In this document: positions 1 through 9,564 of the stretch, piece after piece
How the letters are laid out: each line of letters opens with the position of its first letter
Numbering within the stretch: the stretch's first letter is position 1
NCBI RefSeq assembly: GCF_000812465.1
Contig: NZ_JWMA01000028.1
Span: forward strand, 1-64,000
DNA: 64,000 nt
Source: Cupriavidus sp. IDO
GTDB lineage: Bacteria; Pseudomonadota; Gammaproteobacteria; Burkholderiales; Burkholderiaceae
Reading direction: 5' to 3'
Position numbers and translations under genes: made by a program
Notes under the pieces: model-generated
What the model saw: the letters and a program-made list of their open reading frames with translations, nothing else
The model's database searches: none
Told to the model about the DNA's origin: nothing

Positions 1-812
1 CCATGTTGTCGAGGACATTACAAACAGCAGGGCCCCTTCGCTCCACCGGCGTTACCCGGCTTCACAGCTACTACGGACCCATCCGCCACCCTCTCGCCTT
101 CGACCCACTTCCCGGGTTCGCCGGTTATAGGGCCTACCTTGCTCCGGCGATTTCGCGCCGGGACGAGGAGGGCTTCTCCAGTTGCTCAGCGTATCCTTGT
201 CAGCATGCCGTCGGTTTCACCCCGCCGGAGGCATACGACGCATCAGTCAGGTTGCGTCGTATGCTGTTGTCTTCGCCCGATTTTTGAAGGCTCGACCTCC
301 GGGGTAGCAGCTATCGAGGCCACATCTCCGTTTACTTGCGTTACAGCCTACTGACTCGCGATCGCCCCAAGGGCGACTTTGTCGATGGGCTTCAGCGTCC
401 CAGTTTCCCGAGTACGCTGCCATCCAAGCTACGGGGCTCTGACTCTTACCCCGGCGGGCTTTCTTTCCCGCTGAATACGCCAGCCTTCGCTGGACGCACA
501 AAAATCCGCCACATCCCTGGCAACCCATTGGTTTATCGAGGGAATCTAGCCTTTCCAGCACCCGGATGGCAAGATGCGTCGCAGCGGCAGTGCTCGATAT
601 CCGCGATGTTGCAGCGACTCCATTCCCTTCCATTTAGCCGCTGGGGATCGCCCTTACCCTGCAGTCGACCCCCGGCGTACTCTTACCGCAGTTTTCTGTC
701 ACCCGCTTCACGGCCAACATCTTGCCGCTGCGCGATCGGGTCAGCGGACGTTGCAAGGCTAGGCTTGCACCTCGCCCCATCTGCCTTCCATTGTTGCCTT
801 GGCGATACGCAC
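1..812 (-). mobile_element. Group II intron, 5' RNA portion (partial, runs off the window)
   Basis: No credible gene lies here. Read on the minus strand, bases 76 to 32 translate as VVAVKPGNAGGAKGP, a phrase that recurs just upstream of bacterial group II intron reverse transcriptases, and 100-780 is dense in GC hairpins as expected of intron domains I-IV. A GTGCG at 812 to 808 (minus) is a candidate 5' splice end; that boundary is a guess. The reverse transcriptase and catalytic domains V-VI would lie left of base 1. Short ORFs on both strands are probably spurious. Confidence 0.6.
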
Positions 813-1763
813 CTGAACTCGCTTCACGTCCTCGCATCTCATGGCGAAATGCGGCATTCGTGAAATAGTCGATCAGGAAGTGGCAGCACGCGCTGAACCG
901 CGGCGAAGCGGTGCACATCGTTCAGCGGGTGATCGCTCGTCGAGCGTGTGCGATTCGCGGGCATCCTGTCGCATCCAAGCTGCGTGGCCAACCCAATCGC
1001 CTGCCGTCAACCGGGTGAGGCCAGATATTCGCACGCACAGACCTGATGCGCATAAACCTTAGGCTGTCGCCGAACTATTGTGCGCAGCGAAGCGATCGTC
1101 GGCCTCGGACACCGAGTCTTGTGCCCAGATATCGCCAGGAACAGGAATCCCCTACTTCGAAGGGTTCGGCGCCTCCAGCGCGCGGGTAAAATCAGATTGC
1201 GGCGCACAATAGGGCAAGAATGCGCTTCGCTCAGGGTCAATACTTCACTGCTAAGCCGCGATGGTCTATTTGCTAACGTTCGTCGCCTTCGAGGCGGCAT
1301 GGTTCGTTCCATTCCGCGCTGTGTTCAGGTCTGCGCGTTTCGGCCTTCTTGAAAGGGAAAGCCACACGAAGGCGCCATGACGAAGAGGAAGCCGCTGGTG
1401 TGGAGGACCTGGACTTCAGCGCCAGGAAGAAGGCGCTGTGAGAGGCCAGCCCAAATCGCGCCCGCATGCATTCGAGCCTGCTTTACACAAAATTCCGACA
1501 ACTGATCGAGGCGAAATGCCACCGGGCAAGCATCGAACTGCTCCGAATTAATCCAGCCGACACGTTGACCATCGGGCAGCGCAATACGCCTCGCGAGGTG
1601 GCTGGAGCGTGCAGGCTGCCGCGTCGGAGGTAACTGCGCGCCGCAGGCAGAAGTTGTGGGCTGAGCCATTGAGACGACGGATCAGGGAGATGGCCAAGCC
1701 GATCATTGATAACGAGTTGCGGAAGCTAATTGAACCACTAAACACTCAAAAGGAACACCGGAC
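813..1763. other. Gene-poor stretch ahead of galU
   Basis: I see no gene that I can support. ORFs on both strands are short, overlap each other and lack recognisable motifs. The last bases before galU (AAGGA about 9 bases upstream of its ATG) form its ribosome binding site. The stretch may be decayed insertion-element DNA, but no transposase motif is readable. Confidence 0.5.
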
Positions 1764-2660
1764 ATGGACAACCGCGTTACCAAGGCCGTCTTCCCCGTCG
1801 CGGGACTGGGCACCCGCTTTCTCCCCGCCACCAAGGCGAGCCCGAAGGAAATGCTGCCGGTGGTGGACAAGCCACTGATCCAGTACGCCGTGGAGGAAGC
1901 CATGGCCGCTGGCATTACCGAGATGATCTTCGTCACGGGCCGCTCCAAGCGCGCCATCGAGGACCATTTCGACAAAGCCTTCGAGCTGGAAGTGGAGCTC
2001 GAGGCCAAGAACAAACAGGCGCTGCTGGACGTGGTCCGTTCTATCAAGCCGGCCAACGTCGCGTGCTACTACGTGCGCCAGCCCGAAGCACTGGGCCTGG
2101 GCCACGCGGTGCTGTGCGCCGCCAAGCTGGCGGGCGACACGCCTTTTGCCATCATGCTGGCCGACGACCTGATCGACGGCAATCCGCCGGTGATGAAGCA
2201 GATGGTCGAGATCTACAACCACTACAACTGCTCGGTGCTGGGCGTGGAAGAGATCGCGCCGGAGCAGAGCCGCTCCTATGGCGTAGTCGACGGACGCGAA
2301 TGGGACGAGGGCGTCATCAAGATGTCCGGCATCGTAGAAAAGCCGGCGCCGGAAGATGCCCCCTCCAACCTCGGCGTGGTCGGCCGCTACATCCTGACGC
2401 CGCGCATCTTCGACCGCCTGCGCGAACTGAAGCCGGGGGCCGGCGGCGAGTTCCAGCTGACCGACGGGATCCAGTCCCTGCTAAGCCAGGAGCAGGTGCT
2501 GGCCTATCGCTACCAGGGCCGCCGCTATGACTGCGGCAGCAAGCTGGGCTACTTGAAGGCCACTGTCGAGTATGCGCTGAAGCACCCGGAAGTCGGCGCC
2601 ACCTTCCGCAGCTACCTGGAGCAGCGTGACCATCATCTGGCTGACAGCGTGGTTGCCTGA
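1764..2660 (+). CDS. galU: UTP-glucose-1-phosphate uridylyltransferase
   Basis: Makes UDP-glucose from UTP and glucose-1-phosphate in the cytoplasm. The 298-residue length is usual for bacterial GalU. The nucleotide-binding signature [18 protein letters not shown] is at residues 14-31, [12 protein letters not shown] follows at about 35, the metal-binding region LADDL sits near residue 133, and a [17 protein letters not shown] segment lies near 195. The ATG has an AAGGA upstream. UDP-glucose is the substrate of the UDP-glucose dehydrogenase encoded at 11.9 kb, so this gene probably feeds the exopolysaccharide locus as well as general envelope sugar metabolism. It is bracketed by group II intron pieces, but the reading frame itself is intact and has normal high-GC codon use. 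Confidence 0.95.
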   Translation: MDNRVTKAVFPVAGLGTRFLPATKASPKEMLPVVDKPLIQYAVEEAMAAGITEMIFVTGRSKRAIEDHFDKAFELEVELEAKNKQALLDVVRSIKPANVACYYVRQPEALGLGHAVLCAAKLAGDTPFAIMLADDLIDGNPPVMKQMVEIYNHYNCSVLGVEEIAPEQSRSYGVVDGREWDEGVIKMSGIVEKPAPEDAPSNLGVVGRYILTPRIFDRLRELKPGAGGEFQLTDGIQSLLSQEQVLAYRYQGRRYDCGSKLGYLKATVEYALKHPEVGATFRSYLEQRDHHLADSVVA

Positions 2661-2850
2661 CAAGGCTGCCTGCCATTGAGTATGGTGAGGGGTACCCCCT
2701 CAGCCCTCTCACATCACCGTACGTGCGGTCCCGCATACGGCGGTTCACAAACAAGACTGCAAGCGTCACTGCGTAGGGTTGGTCCTGTTTTCGGCACGGT
2801 TGGAGCTGAGATAAACATGCTGATCAACTTCTCGTAGTGCACGCGAGAAG
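2661..2850 (-). mobile_element. Group II intron 3' end (domains V-VI), fragment
   Basis: On the minus strand, bases 2754 to about 2722 fold as GCCGTATGCGG...CCGCACGTACGGT, the compact hairpin typical of group II intron domain V, followed by TGATGTGAGAGG and a GGGGGTACCCC hairpin near the end. This abuts the galU stop codon. No reverse transcriptase is readable upstream on the minus strand, so this is a detached 3' remnant. Its boundaries are approximate. Confidence 0.65.
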
Positions 2851-2875
2851 AACCCCGTCGTTTTCCTTCATCCAA

Positions 2876-3127
2876 TCACAATTCAATACAAACGGCGCGC
2901 GAATCCCCGTCTGCTTCCGCAGCTTCTTCGGAAACATGGCGATTCTTCAGGCGGCTGTGCATAGCCTCGCATCGCTTCAACAGCGTTGCGGTGGGCTCCT
3001 CTGCAGGGCTGGAAATGCCAGCCGTAGTGGCAATGCGCAGATATGCTTGCCGGAAGACTACGGCCACGATAACGATGAGCGTACCGATGCTCAATGCTCG
3101 AACTGCAAGCTGGATGTATTGCGACAT
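2876..3127 (-). CDS. Small single-pass membrane protein, function unknown
   Basis: An 83-residue ORF starting 42 bases after the end of the outer-membrane protein gene on the same strand. Residues about 6-26 (QLAVRALSIGTLIVIVAVVF) form one clear hydrophobic segment, followed by a polar tail rich in charged residues (KRCEAMHSRLKNRHVSEEAAEADGD). I do not recognise a family. The single membrane span and the position behind a same-strand gene argue that it may be real. The lack of a recognised domain and its closeness to intron debris argue for caution. It could be a spurious ORF. Confidence 0.4.
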   Translation of the reverse strand: MSQYIQLAVRALSIGTLIVIVAVVFRQAYLRIATTAGISSPAEEPTATLLKRCEAMHSRLKNRHVSEEAAEADGDSRAVCIEL

Positions 3128-3169
3128 AGCGAAATCGGCAAAGAGAAGGACCGAGCCTGGATCTCGAAT

Positions 3170-4291
3170 TCAGAACCCAGAGAAGCGAATGCCGATCGAG
3201 CCGTAGCCGTAGTACCGGTCCAGCTTGCCAGCGGTCGTGGCGTTATAGAGGAACGGGATGGTGCCGACGAAGTTATACAGCGACGCCTGGCCGCGCAGGA
3301 ACACCTCCACGTTCTTCACTACCGCATACGATAGCTCCAGCCCCAGCGTATGGTTCGAGCGAATCGGCGAGTAGCCATAGGTTTTCGCGCGGCTATCGAC
3401 ATTGCTGCGCAGCAGGTATTGGAACTGGTAGCCCAGCCGCGCGGCGAAGTTCTCGTACTTCCAGCGCCATGAGCCGCCCAGGTTCAGGTAGCCGGCGGTG
3501 TAATTGAAATCGTCGTTGAAATTGATCCCGAACCGGCTGGCATCAACTGCGAACGAGGCCGACTGGAGGGTGGCATTGCCAGCGCGGCACGGTGCGGCCA
3601 GCGCGCCGTTGGCGATATTGTCAGAGCCGATGGAGACATTGAAGTTGCAATTGCCTTGCTGCAGACGGGTATTGATGCTTCCGATGCTCACACGGCCGAT
3701 CCCGAGCCCGACGAAACCCGTGAGCTGATTGCGCTCGGTCAGATCGCCCGAGAAGATGACGTCGGCCTGGCCCTGGACGTCATTCGCGTTGTTCACCGTG
3801 AGGCTGTTGAAGGTCGTGTTGCGAACCGTGACCGGCGTCGTGCGGTTCAGGCTGCCGGCGTGGTCTCCCCATAGCGAGAAGCGAAGCATGATGCGATCGC
3901 GCGCGCCGGGCTCGGCCAGCGGGTCGTAGTGCATGGCCAACATCCAGCTGTCGATCTGGTTGTGGTCTTGTCCGTAATCAATACCGCGGCGCCAGTAGGT
4001 GGCCGACCCCGACCAGGACGGCGAGAACTTGTAGCCCAGCATCAGCTTGCCACCGCGATAGTCGCCGGCGTTGTCCGACACGGGGCCCTGCCGCCCGCGC
4101 AGGTTGAAGACATCCACGGTGCGATTGACCATGTCGTAGCTGGCCTCCACCCGCACCGAGGTGAACTCGCCCGTGGCGGGCTCTGCCTGCATGAACACAT
4201 CGTCCGGAGCGGCGCTGGCCGCGCCCGCGCACGACAGGCCCAGCATCAGGGCGCAGGCTTGGTCCAGCCCGCGCTTGCGAAACAGCTGCAT
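3170..4291 (-). CDS. Outer-membrane beta-barrel protein, uncharacterised
   Basis: A 373-residue protein starting at MQLFRKRGLDQ, preceded by GGAG. The N-terminus has a basic start, a hydrophobic stretch and an ASAAP signal-peptidase site near residue 28. The rest alternates aromatic and polar residues as in transmembrane beta strands (for example SATYWRR, RIMLRFSLWGDHAG, FAARLGYQFQYLLR) and ends with IGIRFSGF, whose terminal Phe is the usual assembly signal of outer-membrane barrels. The gene follows a large lipoprotein gene by 167 bases on the same strand, so they may be co-transcribed. An upstream in-frame start at 4462 would overlap the lipoprotein stop and destroy the signal peptide. I cannot name the transported substrate. 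Confidence 0.7.
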   Translation of the reverse strand: MQLFRKRGLDQACALMLGLSCAGAASAAPDDVFMQAEPATGEFTSVRVEASYDMVNRTVDVFNLRGRQGPVSDNAGDYRGGKLMLGYKFSPSWSGSATYWRRGIDYGQDHNQIDSWMLAMHYDPLAEPGARDRIMLRFSLWGDHAGSLNRTTPVTVRNTTFNSLTVNNANDVQGQADVIFSGDLTERNQLTGFVGLGIGRVSIGSINTRLQQGNCNFNVSIGSDNIANGALAAPCRAGNATLQSASFAVDASRFGINFNDDFNYTAGYLNLGGSWRWKYENFAARLGYQFQYLLRSNVDSRAKTYGYSPIRSNHTLGLELSYAVVKNVEVFLRGQASLYNFVGTIPFLYNATTAGKLDRYYGYGSIGIRFSGF

Positions 4292-4458
4292 AGGAAACTC
4301 CGAGGCCGCCGGGCAAGCCTCATGCGTGGCGCGCCCCAGGGGGCTCGACGCAGACACAAAAAGAACCCGGCCACCCGTGGCATTGCCCTGAGGCATGCGT
4401 CCGGATGACCGGGTGCATGGCCTTCCCCATCCAGGCGGAAGGCACCACCACGAGTCGG

Positions 4459-6159
4459 TCACGGATTGAGCGTAACCGTGGTCTTGAGGCCGTCGCCGGT
4501 CACCTTGGCTGCGGCGGTCCTCACCGACGCCGTCTTGGCGTTTTCCACGTTGCCGTCTACCAGCGCACCCAGCTTCACGTCCTTGCCGCTAATACCTGTC
4601 AGCGCAAACGTCACGGGGAACGTGCTGGGCGACCTCGGCGTGAGGGCGTCAGCCTGCGCCTGGCTCAGCGCACCGGCAGACTTCAGCTTGCCGAGGAACA
4701 CGGTGAACGGCAGGTTCAGCGAGCCGCCGTTGGTGCTGTCGAACAGATTGTCCGCCACGGAATTCGTCAGGCTTGCGGCAGCCGACACGTTGCCGCTGAG
4801 CTCGAACGAATAAGTCGTGTTGGCCGGCACCACCACATTCACCAGTTGCGACCCGTTGAACGTCAGCGTTACGTTCTCGATGATGACGTCGACCTGGGTG
4901 CCGCCGTAGGTATAGCTCAGGCCGGCACGCACTTGCGACGGGCCGCCACTGAAGGCATCACCATTCTGCGTCAGCGCGACCTTGATCGAGCTCAGCGTGC
5001 CGCCCGTGACCGAGATCGTGTCGGTGATCGGGTAAGCCTGGCCGTTGATCGTCAGGTTCGACAGCAGGACGTAGTTGGTCAGCTTGACCGCGTTCGCCAC
5101 GTTGTTGATCGCTGTGCTGTCCACCGCGCTGCCCAGGTTCGCGGCTGCATCCTGGATCGCCGTGGTATTGCCGGTCGACACGGCGTCGCCGAGCGCGGCC
5201 AGCTTGGACGCGTTCGACGCATCGGTCAGCGCGGCCGGCGTCACAGCCTTGACCAGCGCCGTGGTCGTCGTGGTCTGTGCGCTCTCTGTCACGACGTTGA
5301 TCGATCCGCTCGCCTTCAGCTTCGACAACGTATCGGCCGGGCTGCTGCTCAGCGCGATGTCGTCCAGCGCTGTGTTCACGCTCGACACCTGGCTCGTGAT
5401 CAGCGGGGCGGCCAGTGCGGCCACGTTGGCTGCCACGGCGGCAATGTTCGACTGCAGGCTCGCGGGCAGGCCGCTCTGGGCGTTCTGCACAGCGCCAGAC
5501 ACCACGGTCGTCACCAGCGCGCTGCTGGTCAGGTCAGCCGTGCCCGACGCGCTGGCCACGGCGTTGGCAACCGCCTTGGCAGCCGCCGCGGCCGCAGCCT
5601 CGGCGGTCAGCGTGCCACCCGTAGCCAGGCCCGTCAGCGTCTTGGTAACCTGGTCGACCAGTTGCTGTACCACGACCGCCGCCTTTAGCGTGGCCGCGTC
5701 CTGCATCGGGTCCAGCGTGGCCAGGTCCTTGCCTGCCAGGCCGAGCTTCGCCGCCAGTGCAGCGGCCTGCGTCGGGCCGAGTTGCGCCACCAGCGTGGTC
5801 AGCGGCGAGATCACCGGTGTCACGCCCTCCTTGTATGTCACCGCCGGTGCCTGCAGCACCCCCGTGAACGGCTGGTTAGTACCGATATCGGTGCCGCCGG
5901 TCACCTTGAGCGCGCTCGTGGTGCAACCAGCAGGGAAGGTGAAGTCGCCGGTTGCATTCGTCGTCGCGGTCTTGTTGCCGCAATCGAGGAAGGTGACCGT
6001 CGCGCCAGACAGGTAGAAGTCCACCGCCTTGCCGCTCACGGTGACAGAAGGCTGGGAAGGCGTGGGCGAATTGTCGCCGCCACCACCGCAAGCAACCAGC
6101 GTTGCTGCGGCGGCAGCCATGATGCCGAGGGTGAGGATGTTCCGGGTATTGGTTTGCAC
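4459..6159 (-). CDS. Large surface or periplasmic lipoprotein, uncharacterised
   Basis: A 566-residue lipoprotein. The best start is the GTG at 6159, because GGAGAGAG lies just upstream and the signal peptide then begins QTNTRNILTLGIMAA and ends in the lipobox LVAC followed by GGGGDN. An ATG at 6201 would add 14 residues. After the signal comes a small beta-rich region (SGKAVDFYLSGATVTFLDC, about residues 38-60), then a long Ala/Thr/Val-rich section with repeated coiled or helical segments and a C-terminal beta-rich part. No catalytic motif is visible. It is transcribed ahead of the outer-membrane barrel gene, so the two may work together at the cell envelope. Low-complexity composition makes family assignment by eye unsafe. 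Confidence 0.65.
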   Translation of the reverse strand: MQTNTRNILTLGIMAAAAATLVACGGGGDNSPTPSQPSVTVSGKAVDFYLSGATVTFLDCGNKTATTNATGDFTFPAGCTTSALKVTGGTDIGTNQPFTGVLQAPAVTYKEGVTPVISPLTTLVAQLGPTQAAALAAKLGLAGKDLATLDPMQDAATLKAAVVVQQLVDQVTKTLTGLATGGTLTAEAAAAAAAKAVANAVASASGTADLTSSALVTTVVSGAVQNAQSGLPASLQSNIAAVAANVAALAAPLITSQVSSVNTALDDIALSSSPADTLSKLKASGSINVVTESAQTTTTTALVKAVTPAALTDASNASKLAALGDAVSTGNTTAIQDAAANLGSAVDSTAINNVANAVKLTNYVLLSNLTINGQAYPITDTISVTGGTLSSIKVALTQNGDAFSGGPSQVRAGLSYTYGGTQVDVIIENVTLTFNGSQLVNVVVPANTTYSFELSGNVSAAASLTNSVADNLFDSTNGGSLNLPFTVFLGKLKSAGALSQAQADALTPRSPSTFPVTFALTGISGKDVKLGALVDGNVENAKTASVRTAAAKVTGDGLKTTVTLNP

Positions 6160-6452
6160 GCTGCTCTCTCCTGAGATCGATACTTCGGTACGTCGATACA
6201 TGGTGGGGAATCCTGCGACGGAATACTGTTGCGCACAGTCTCCGGCGCCCTACGCTGCCCTGTCGTGCCACGCTCCAGCTTGCAAGCGGATCCTGCTGCG
6301 GCAGCTTGCAGTTCGCGCCAGCACACAGATAAACAAATCCCCAAATCGGTGTCACCCCTACTTGGCGGGGGAAAGCCTTTGCTTGCGCGCAGTCCCGTAA
6401 GCCGCCTTGCGGCATCGCCGACGCACGCTCGCCATGACTCACTACGGCCTCG

Positions 6453-7253
6453 CTAACAGGCGTCTGCACCGGAGCAGAGCGCTGGAAAATCGTTCGGTCC
6501 CAGCCAGCCGGCAATGTATTGCCCCATCGCGTCAAGCAACACGTCAGATGTCAGTCCCGTTGCGCCGGCCAGCGCCGGACAGATGATCCAAGTGGTGCCG
6601 TCGCGCTCCAGCACGCGCAAGGTCTTGGGCAAGTCAGCGGGCTGGAGGATGTGGTCGGCGCCGCGCACATCCCCGAGAGCGAACGCCTGCACGAAATCGT
6701 CGGCGTGCCGCTCGCCCAGGCATACCACCACCTTTGGCTTCCAGAGCCGGCGGATCCTGTCGATGAAGGCGAAGCGCTCACCTTCGCGGCAAAGGTCGAC
6801 GTAACGCTGCTTGGGCACAAGCTCCGGCTGGCCGCGGAATGCCTTCGACCACGGTGTCTGGTTAATCAGGCGCGCTGGCAGGGGAAACAGGCTGAGCTTG
6901 AACTCCGCGCCGTCCGGCGCGTACAGATGATGCTCGAAGTAATGCCTCCAGTCCCGCTCGCCCAGGGACGTATTGAAGATATGTGCGCGCGCTGCGGCCA
7001 TGATCCTTGCAATCTTCTGGTGCGACTGCCAGCGCTCCATGTGCTCGCGATGCTTGTGGCGGTACGCAGCGTCCCACGCACCGGGCTGCGCATGCGGAAC
7101 CAGCGGCGCCACCAGCGACTCAGCCCTCGGATGCGGCGAGCTGTCACAGAACCATACCGCCGCGTCCGGATTACCCCCTTCCATCCCTACGTACGACGCG
7201 AAATACTCTTCCAACTGATCACGCGTAAACACTGTATTAAGTTCTTTTTTCAT
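6453..7253 (-). CDS. Uncharacterised protein, paralogue 1 of a three-copy family (possible uracil-DNA-glycosylase-like fold)
   Basis: A 266-residue cytoplasmic protein starting MKKELNTVFT. It shares four blocks with the proteins at 8734-9564 and 28722-29657: GMEGGNPDAAVWFCD (residues 23-37), EFKLSLFPLP, PKVVVCLGERHADDF, and WIICPALAGATGL near the end. The order of a GxxxGNP loop, a hydrophobic strand ending in a G-x-x-H block, and a late strand plus glycine loop resembles the uracil-DNA glycosylase superfamily, but the catalytic residues are not identifiable by eye; the fold is inference. It is divergent from the AraC regulator at 7549 across a 295-base spacer. No signal peptide or membrane segment is present. 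Confidence 0.75.
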   Translation of the reverse strand: MKKELNTVFTRDQLEEYFASYVGMEGGNPDAAVWFCDSSPHPRAESLVAPLVPHAQPGAWDAAYRHKHREHMERWQSHQKIARIMAAARAHIFNTSLGERDWRHYFEHHLYAPDGAEFKLSLFPLPARLINQTPWSKAFRGQPELVPKQRYVDLCREGERFAFIDRIRRLWKPKVVVCLGERHADDFVQAFALGDVRGADHILQPADLPKTLRVLERDGTTWIICPALAGATGLTSDVLLDAMGQYIAGWLGPNDFPALCSGADAC

Positions 7254-7548
7254 GCCACTACCGCGTGGTTGAGCGAAGGATGCAAAAACGCCGTGTGTGA
7301 TCAGGTTTTGTGCACCACACAAACTATGCGGTCCCGGATTCTGCACGCTAATCGGCCTGTTTTCACCCCCCGTTCGAGGGATACGTTGTCATCTCGTTTC
7401 CCTTCTTGAGCGGGGTAACGTTCAACACAACGACGCGGCAAATACGCGCGCGCGAGACGGCCTCGATGACCCTCGCAGCAAGCCAAGGTACGAGCGTCCC
7501 CGCATAACACGCGCGCGCTTTAATCTTGGGTTAAAGTAGCGCTCCCTC

Positions 7549-8703
7549 GTGTGCCAATGTTCTTGCCGATCGGCACACTCACCAAGCTTCGCGTCATCGA
7601 TCGTGTCAAACGCCCCTGCCCCACCGCGCCACGCTACCCGGCCCACGCGCGGCGAACTCGAACGTTTGCCGCACAGCTACTTCGAGGTAGGTGCCGGTGG
7701 ATCACAGGCCGCCCGGGGCCAGATACTTGCGTGGCGACAACGCGTCGGACACGTCATGGACCTGGAAGTCACGCGAGACAGCCTCATCGCGCCCTTCCAC
7801 GGAGCCATCGATCGCTACCTGATCGAGAACATGTCTTTCACGGACTGCCGCTGTGATCGCGTCACGCTGCAACGCAGCCTCGCGCGTATCTCGACTGACT
7901 CGGCACGGCATCACGCGATACAGGTCTTCGTCGAAGGCAGCGCCGGCGTGGTGGCCGGCGAGCGCCGCAATCCTCAGCCGCGCCACGGCGGTATTCTGCT
8001 GACGGACCTTGGGCAGCCTATTCAGATGCGGCGCGAGGCAACACGCGCGCTCTCATTCTTCGTGCCGCGCATAACGATGGATGCGATTTTCATGGAAGCC
8101 GAGGCCGCGCACGGACGCATCGTGGAGACCGACACACCGCTGAGCCGACTGGCCGTCGCACACGCCGTCGCGCTCAGTCGCGATCTGCCAACGATGACAC
8201 CCGAGGCCGCCGTACACGCCATGCGCACCGGCGTGGAGCTGCTGGTCGGGGCCCTGCGCCAGGGCGTGGGCTTGGACGGCAGTACTCGCGCCGCGGTGCG
8301 CAGCGCCGTGCTGGGACGCGCCCGTCGGCTGATCGACGCCGACCCTGGCCAGGCCGGACTGTCACCCGCCAGACTGCTGGCAAAGCTGGAAATCTCGCGA
8401 GCCACCCTTTACCGCTTGTTCGAACCCGAAGGCGGCGTGCAGGCCTATATCCGCAAGAGCCGTCTGCGGGCTGCCGCGCAGGACCTGGTGCGTTACCCTC
8501 ACCTGGCTGTCAACGACATCGCCTACGGCCTGGGCTTCAACAGCCCGTCCGACTTTACGCGCGCATTCCGCCGCACCCTCGGCATGTCGCCGCGCGACCT
8601 GCGGGCCTACGCCGCCGACGCCGGCAACCGTGCCTTCTGGCATGCCGCGAACGCAGTCCAGGGCAAGGATTATCAGCAATGGATGCAGCGTCATGCCGCG
8701 TGA
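7549..8703 (+). CDS. AraC-family transcriptional regulator
   Basis: A DNA-binding regulator of up to 384 residues. The C-terminal third has the two AraC helix-turn-helix units: LSPARLLAKLEISRATLYRLF and, later, NDIAYGLGFNSPSDFTRAFRRTLGMSPRDLR, the second matching the family signature closely. The N-terminal half (HSYFEVGAGG to about residue 190) looks like the AraC ligand-binding domain of the type 2 class. The start is uncertain: GTG at 7549 has no good ribosome binding site and the first 40 residues look unconserved. The gene sits between two paralogues of unknown function, divergent from one and convergent with the other (31 bases apart), so it is a candidate regulator of the first. Confidence 0.85.
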   Translation: MCQCSCRSAHSPSFASSIVSNAPAPPRHATRPTRGELERLPHSYFEVGAGGSQAARGQILAWRQRVGHVMDLEVTRDSLIAPFHGAIDRYLIENMSFTDCRCDRVTLQRSLARISTDSARHHAIQVFVEGSAGVVAGERRNPQPRHGGILLTDLGQPIQMRREATRALSFFVPRITMDAIFMEAEAAHGRIVETDTPLSRLAVAHAVALSRDLPTMTPEAAVHAMRTGVELLVGALRQGVGLDGSTRAAVRSAVLGRARRLIDADPGQAGLSPARLLAKLEISRATLYRLFEPEGGVQAYIRKSRLRAAAQDLVRYPHLAVNDIAYGLGFNSPSDFTRAFRRTLGMSPRDLRAYAADAGNRAFWHAANAVQGKDYQQWMQRHAA

Positions 8704-8733
8704 TGGCACCACGGCGGCGGTGGCCAGACGGTG

Positions 8734-9564
8734 TCACACCGCGGCTTCGGCCTCTTCCTGCGGATGTCGCTCGGGCTCTTCCGGCCGCATCTGGAAGTCG
8801 GCGATCGTCAGCCACTGGCTGATGAAGTGCCCCATCGCATTCAGCAGGACGTCTGATGCCAGGCCGGCAGCGCCGGCCACCGCGGGACAGATGATCAGGT
8901 GCGTGCCCTGGTCCTGGTAGACGCGCAGTACCCGCGCCTGGTCGGCCGGCTTCAGCAAATGGTCGGTGTACGGCAGGCCGCGCATGCCAAACGCGTGCAG
9001 GTAGTCATCCTCGTGACGTTCGCCCAGGCAGATCACTACCTTGGGGCGCTGGCGCCGGCGCAATGCCTCGATAAAGCGGAAGCGCCCCCCGTTGCGGCAC
9101 AGTGACAAGTAGTTGACCTTGGGGTTGAGCTGAAGCTGCGCACCATACAGCCGCTTCCAGGGCAGCCCGTTGTCCGCGCGAATCGGCAGCGGAAACAGGC
9201 TCAGCTTGAACTCCCACCCGCGCGCACGGTAGAGATACTCGGCAAGATAGCGCTGCCAGCTGCAGTTATCGCGCCGGCCGAACAACACCATTTCCCAGGC
9301 CGCCGAGATGATGCGCGCGATGCGCTGGTGCGTCTGCCACCTTGCCATATCGCGTGCATGAGCGACACGAAAATGCGCGTCCCAGGCGTTGGGAACTCGC
9401 TGCGGAGCCAGCGGCGCCTCCAGCGGCAAGCCCACCGTGGTAGGTACATGATCGCAAATCCAGACCGCTGCCGCCGGGTTGCCTCCCTCCATGCCCACGA
9501 AGGAAGAAAAATAGGCGTCCAGCTCATCGCGGGTAATAACGTTCCCTTTCATGTCTTGCTGCAT
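8734..9564 (-). CDS. Uncharacterised protein, paralogue 2 of a three-copy family
   Basis: A 276-residue protein (or 272 if it starts at MKGNVITRDEL, 9552). The same blocks as in the copy at 6453-7253 are present: GMEGGNPAAAVWICD, EFKLSLFPLPIRADNG, PKVVICLGERHEDDYLHAF and LIICPAVAGAAGLASDVLL. A Glu-rich tail (EEPERHPQEEAEAAV) is specific to this copy. Conservation is strongest in the glycine- and histidine-containing loops, which suggests an active site rather than a scaffold. It ends 30 bases from the AraC regulator's stop codon, tail to tail. Function unknown; a nucleic-acid glycosylase-like fold is a guess from block order only. Confidence 0.75.
   Translation of the reverse strand: MQQDMKGNVITRDELDAYFSSFVGMEGGNPAAAVWICDHVPTTVGLPLEAPLAPQRVPNAWDAHFRVAHARDMARWQTHQRIARIISAAWEMVLFGRRDNCSWQRYLAEYLYRARGWEFKLSLFPLPIRADNGLPWKRLYGAQLQLNPKVNYLSLCRNGGRFRFIEALRRRQRPKVVICLGERHEDDYLHAFGMRGLPYTDHLLKPADQARVLRVYQDQGTHLIICPAVAGAAGLASDVLLNAMGHFISQWLTIADFQMRPEEPERHPQEEAEAAV

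Noticed and set aside
1-863. Plus-strand ORFs at the window start (94, 71 and 175 residues)
   Set aside because: They lie antisense to group II intron RNA and have no motif; such ORFs are recurrent spurious calls.
1-900. Possible 23S rRNA fragment
   Set aside because: The sequence does not contain recognisable conserved 23S segments; the minus-strand intron leader phrase explains it better.
4405-6016. Long plus-strand ORFs (427 and 313 residues)
   Set aside because: Antisense to the lipoprotein gene, with Arg- or Ala-rich low-complexity translations and no motif.
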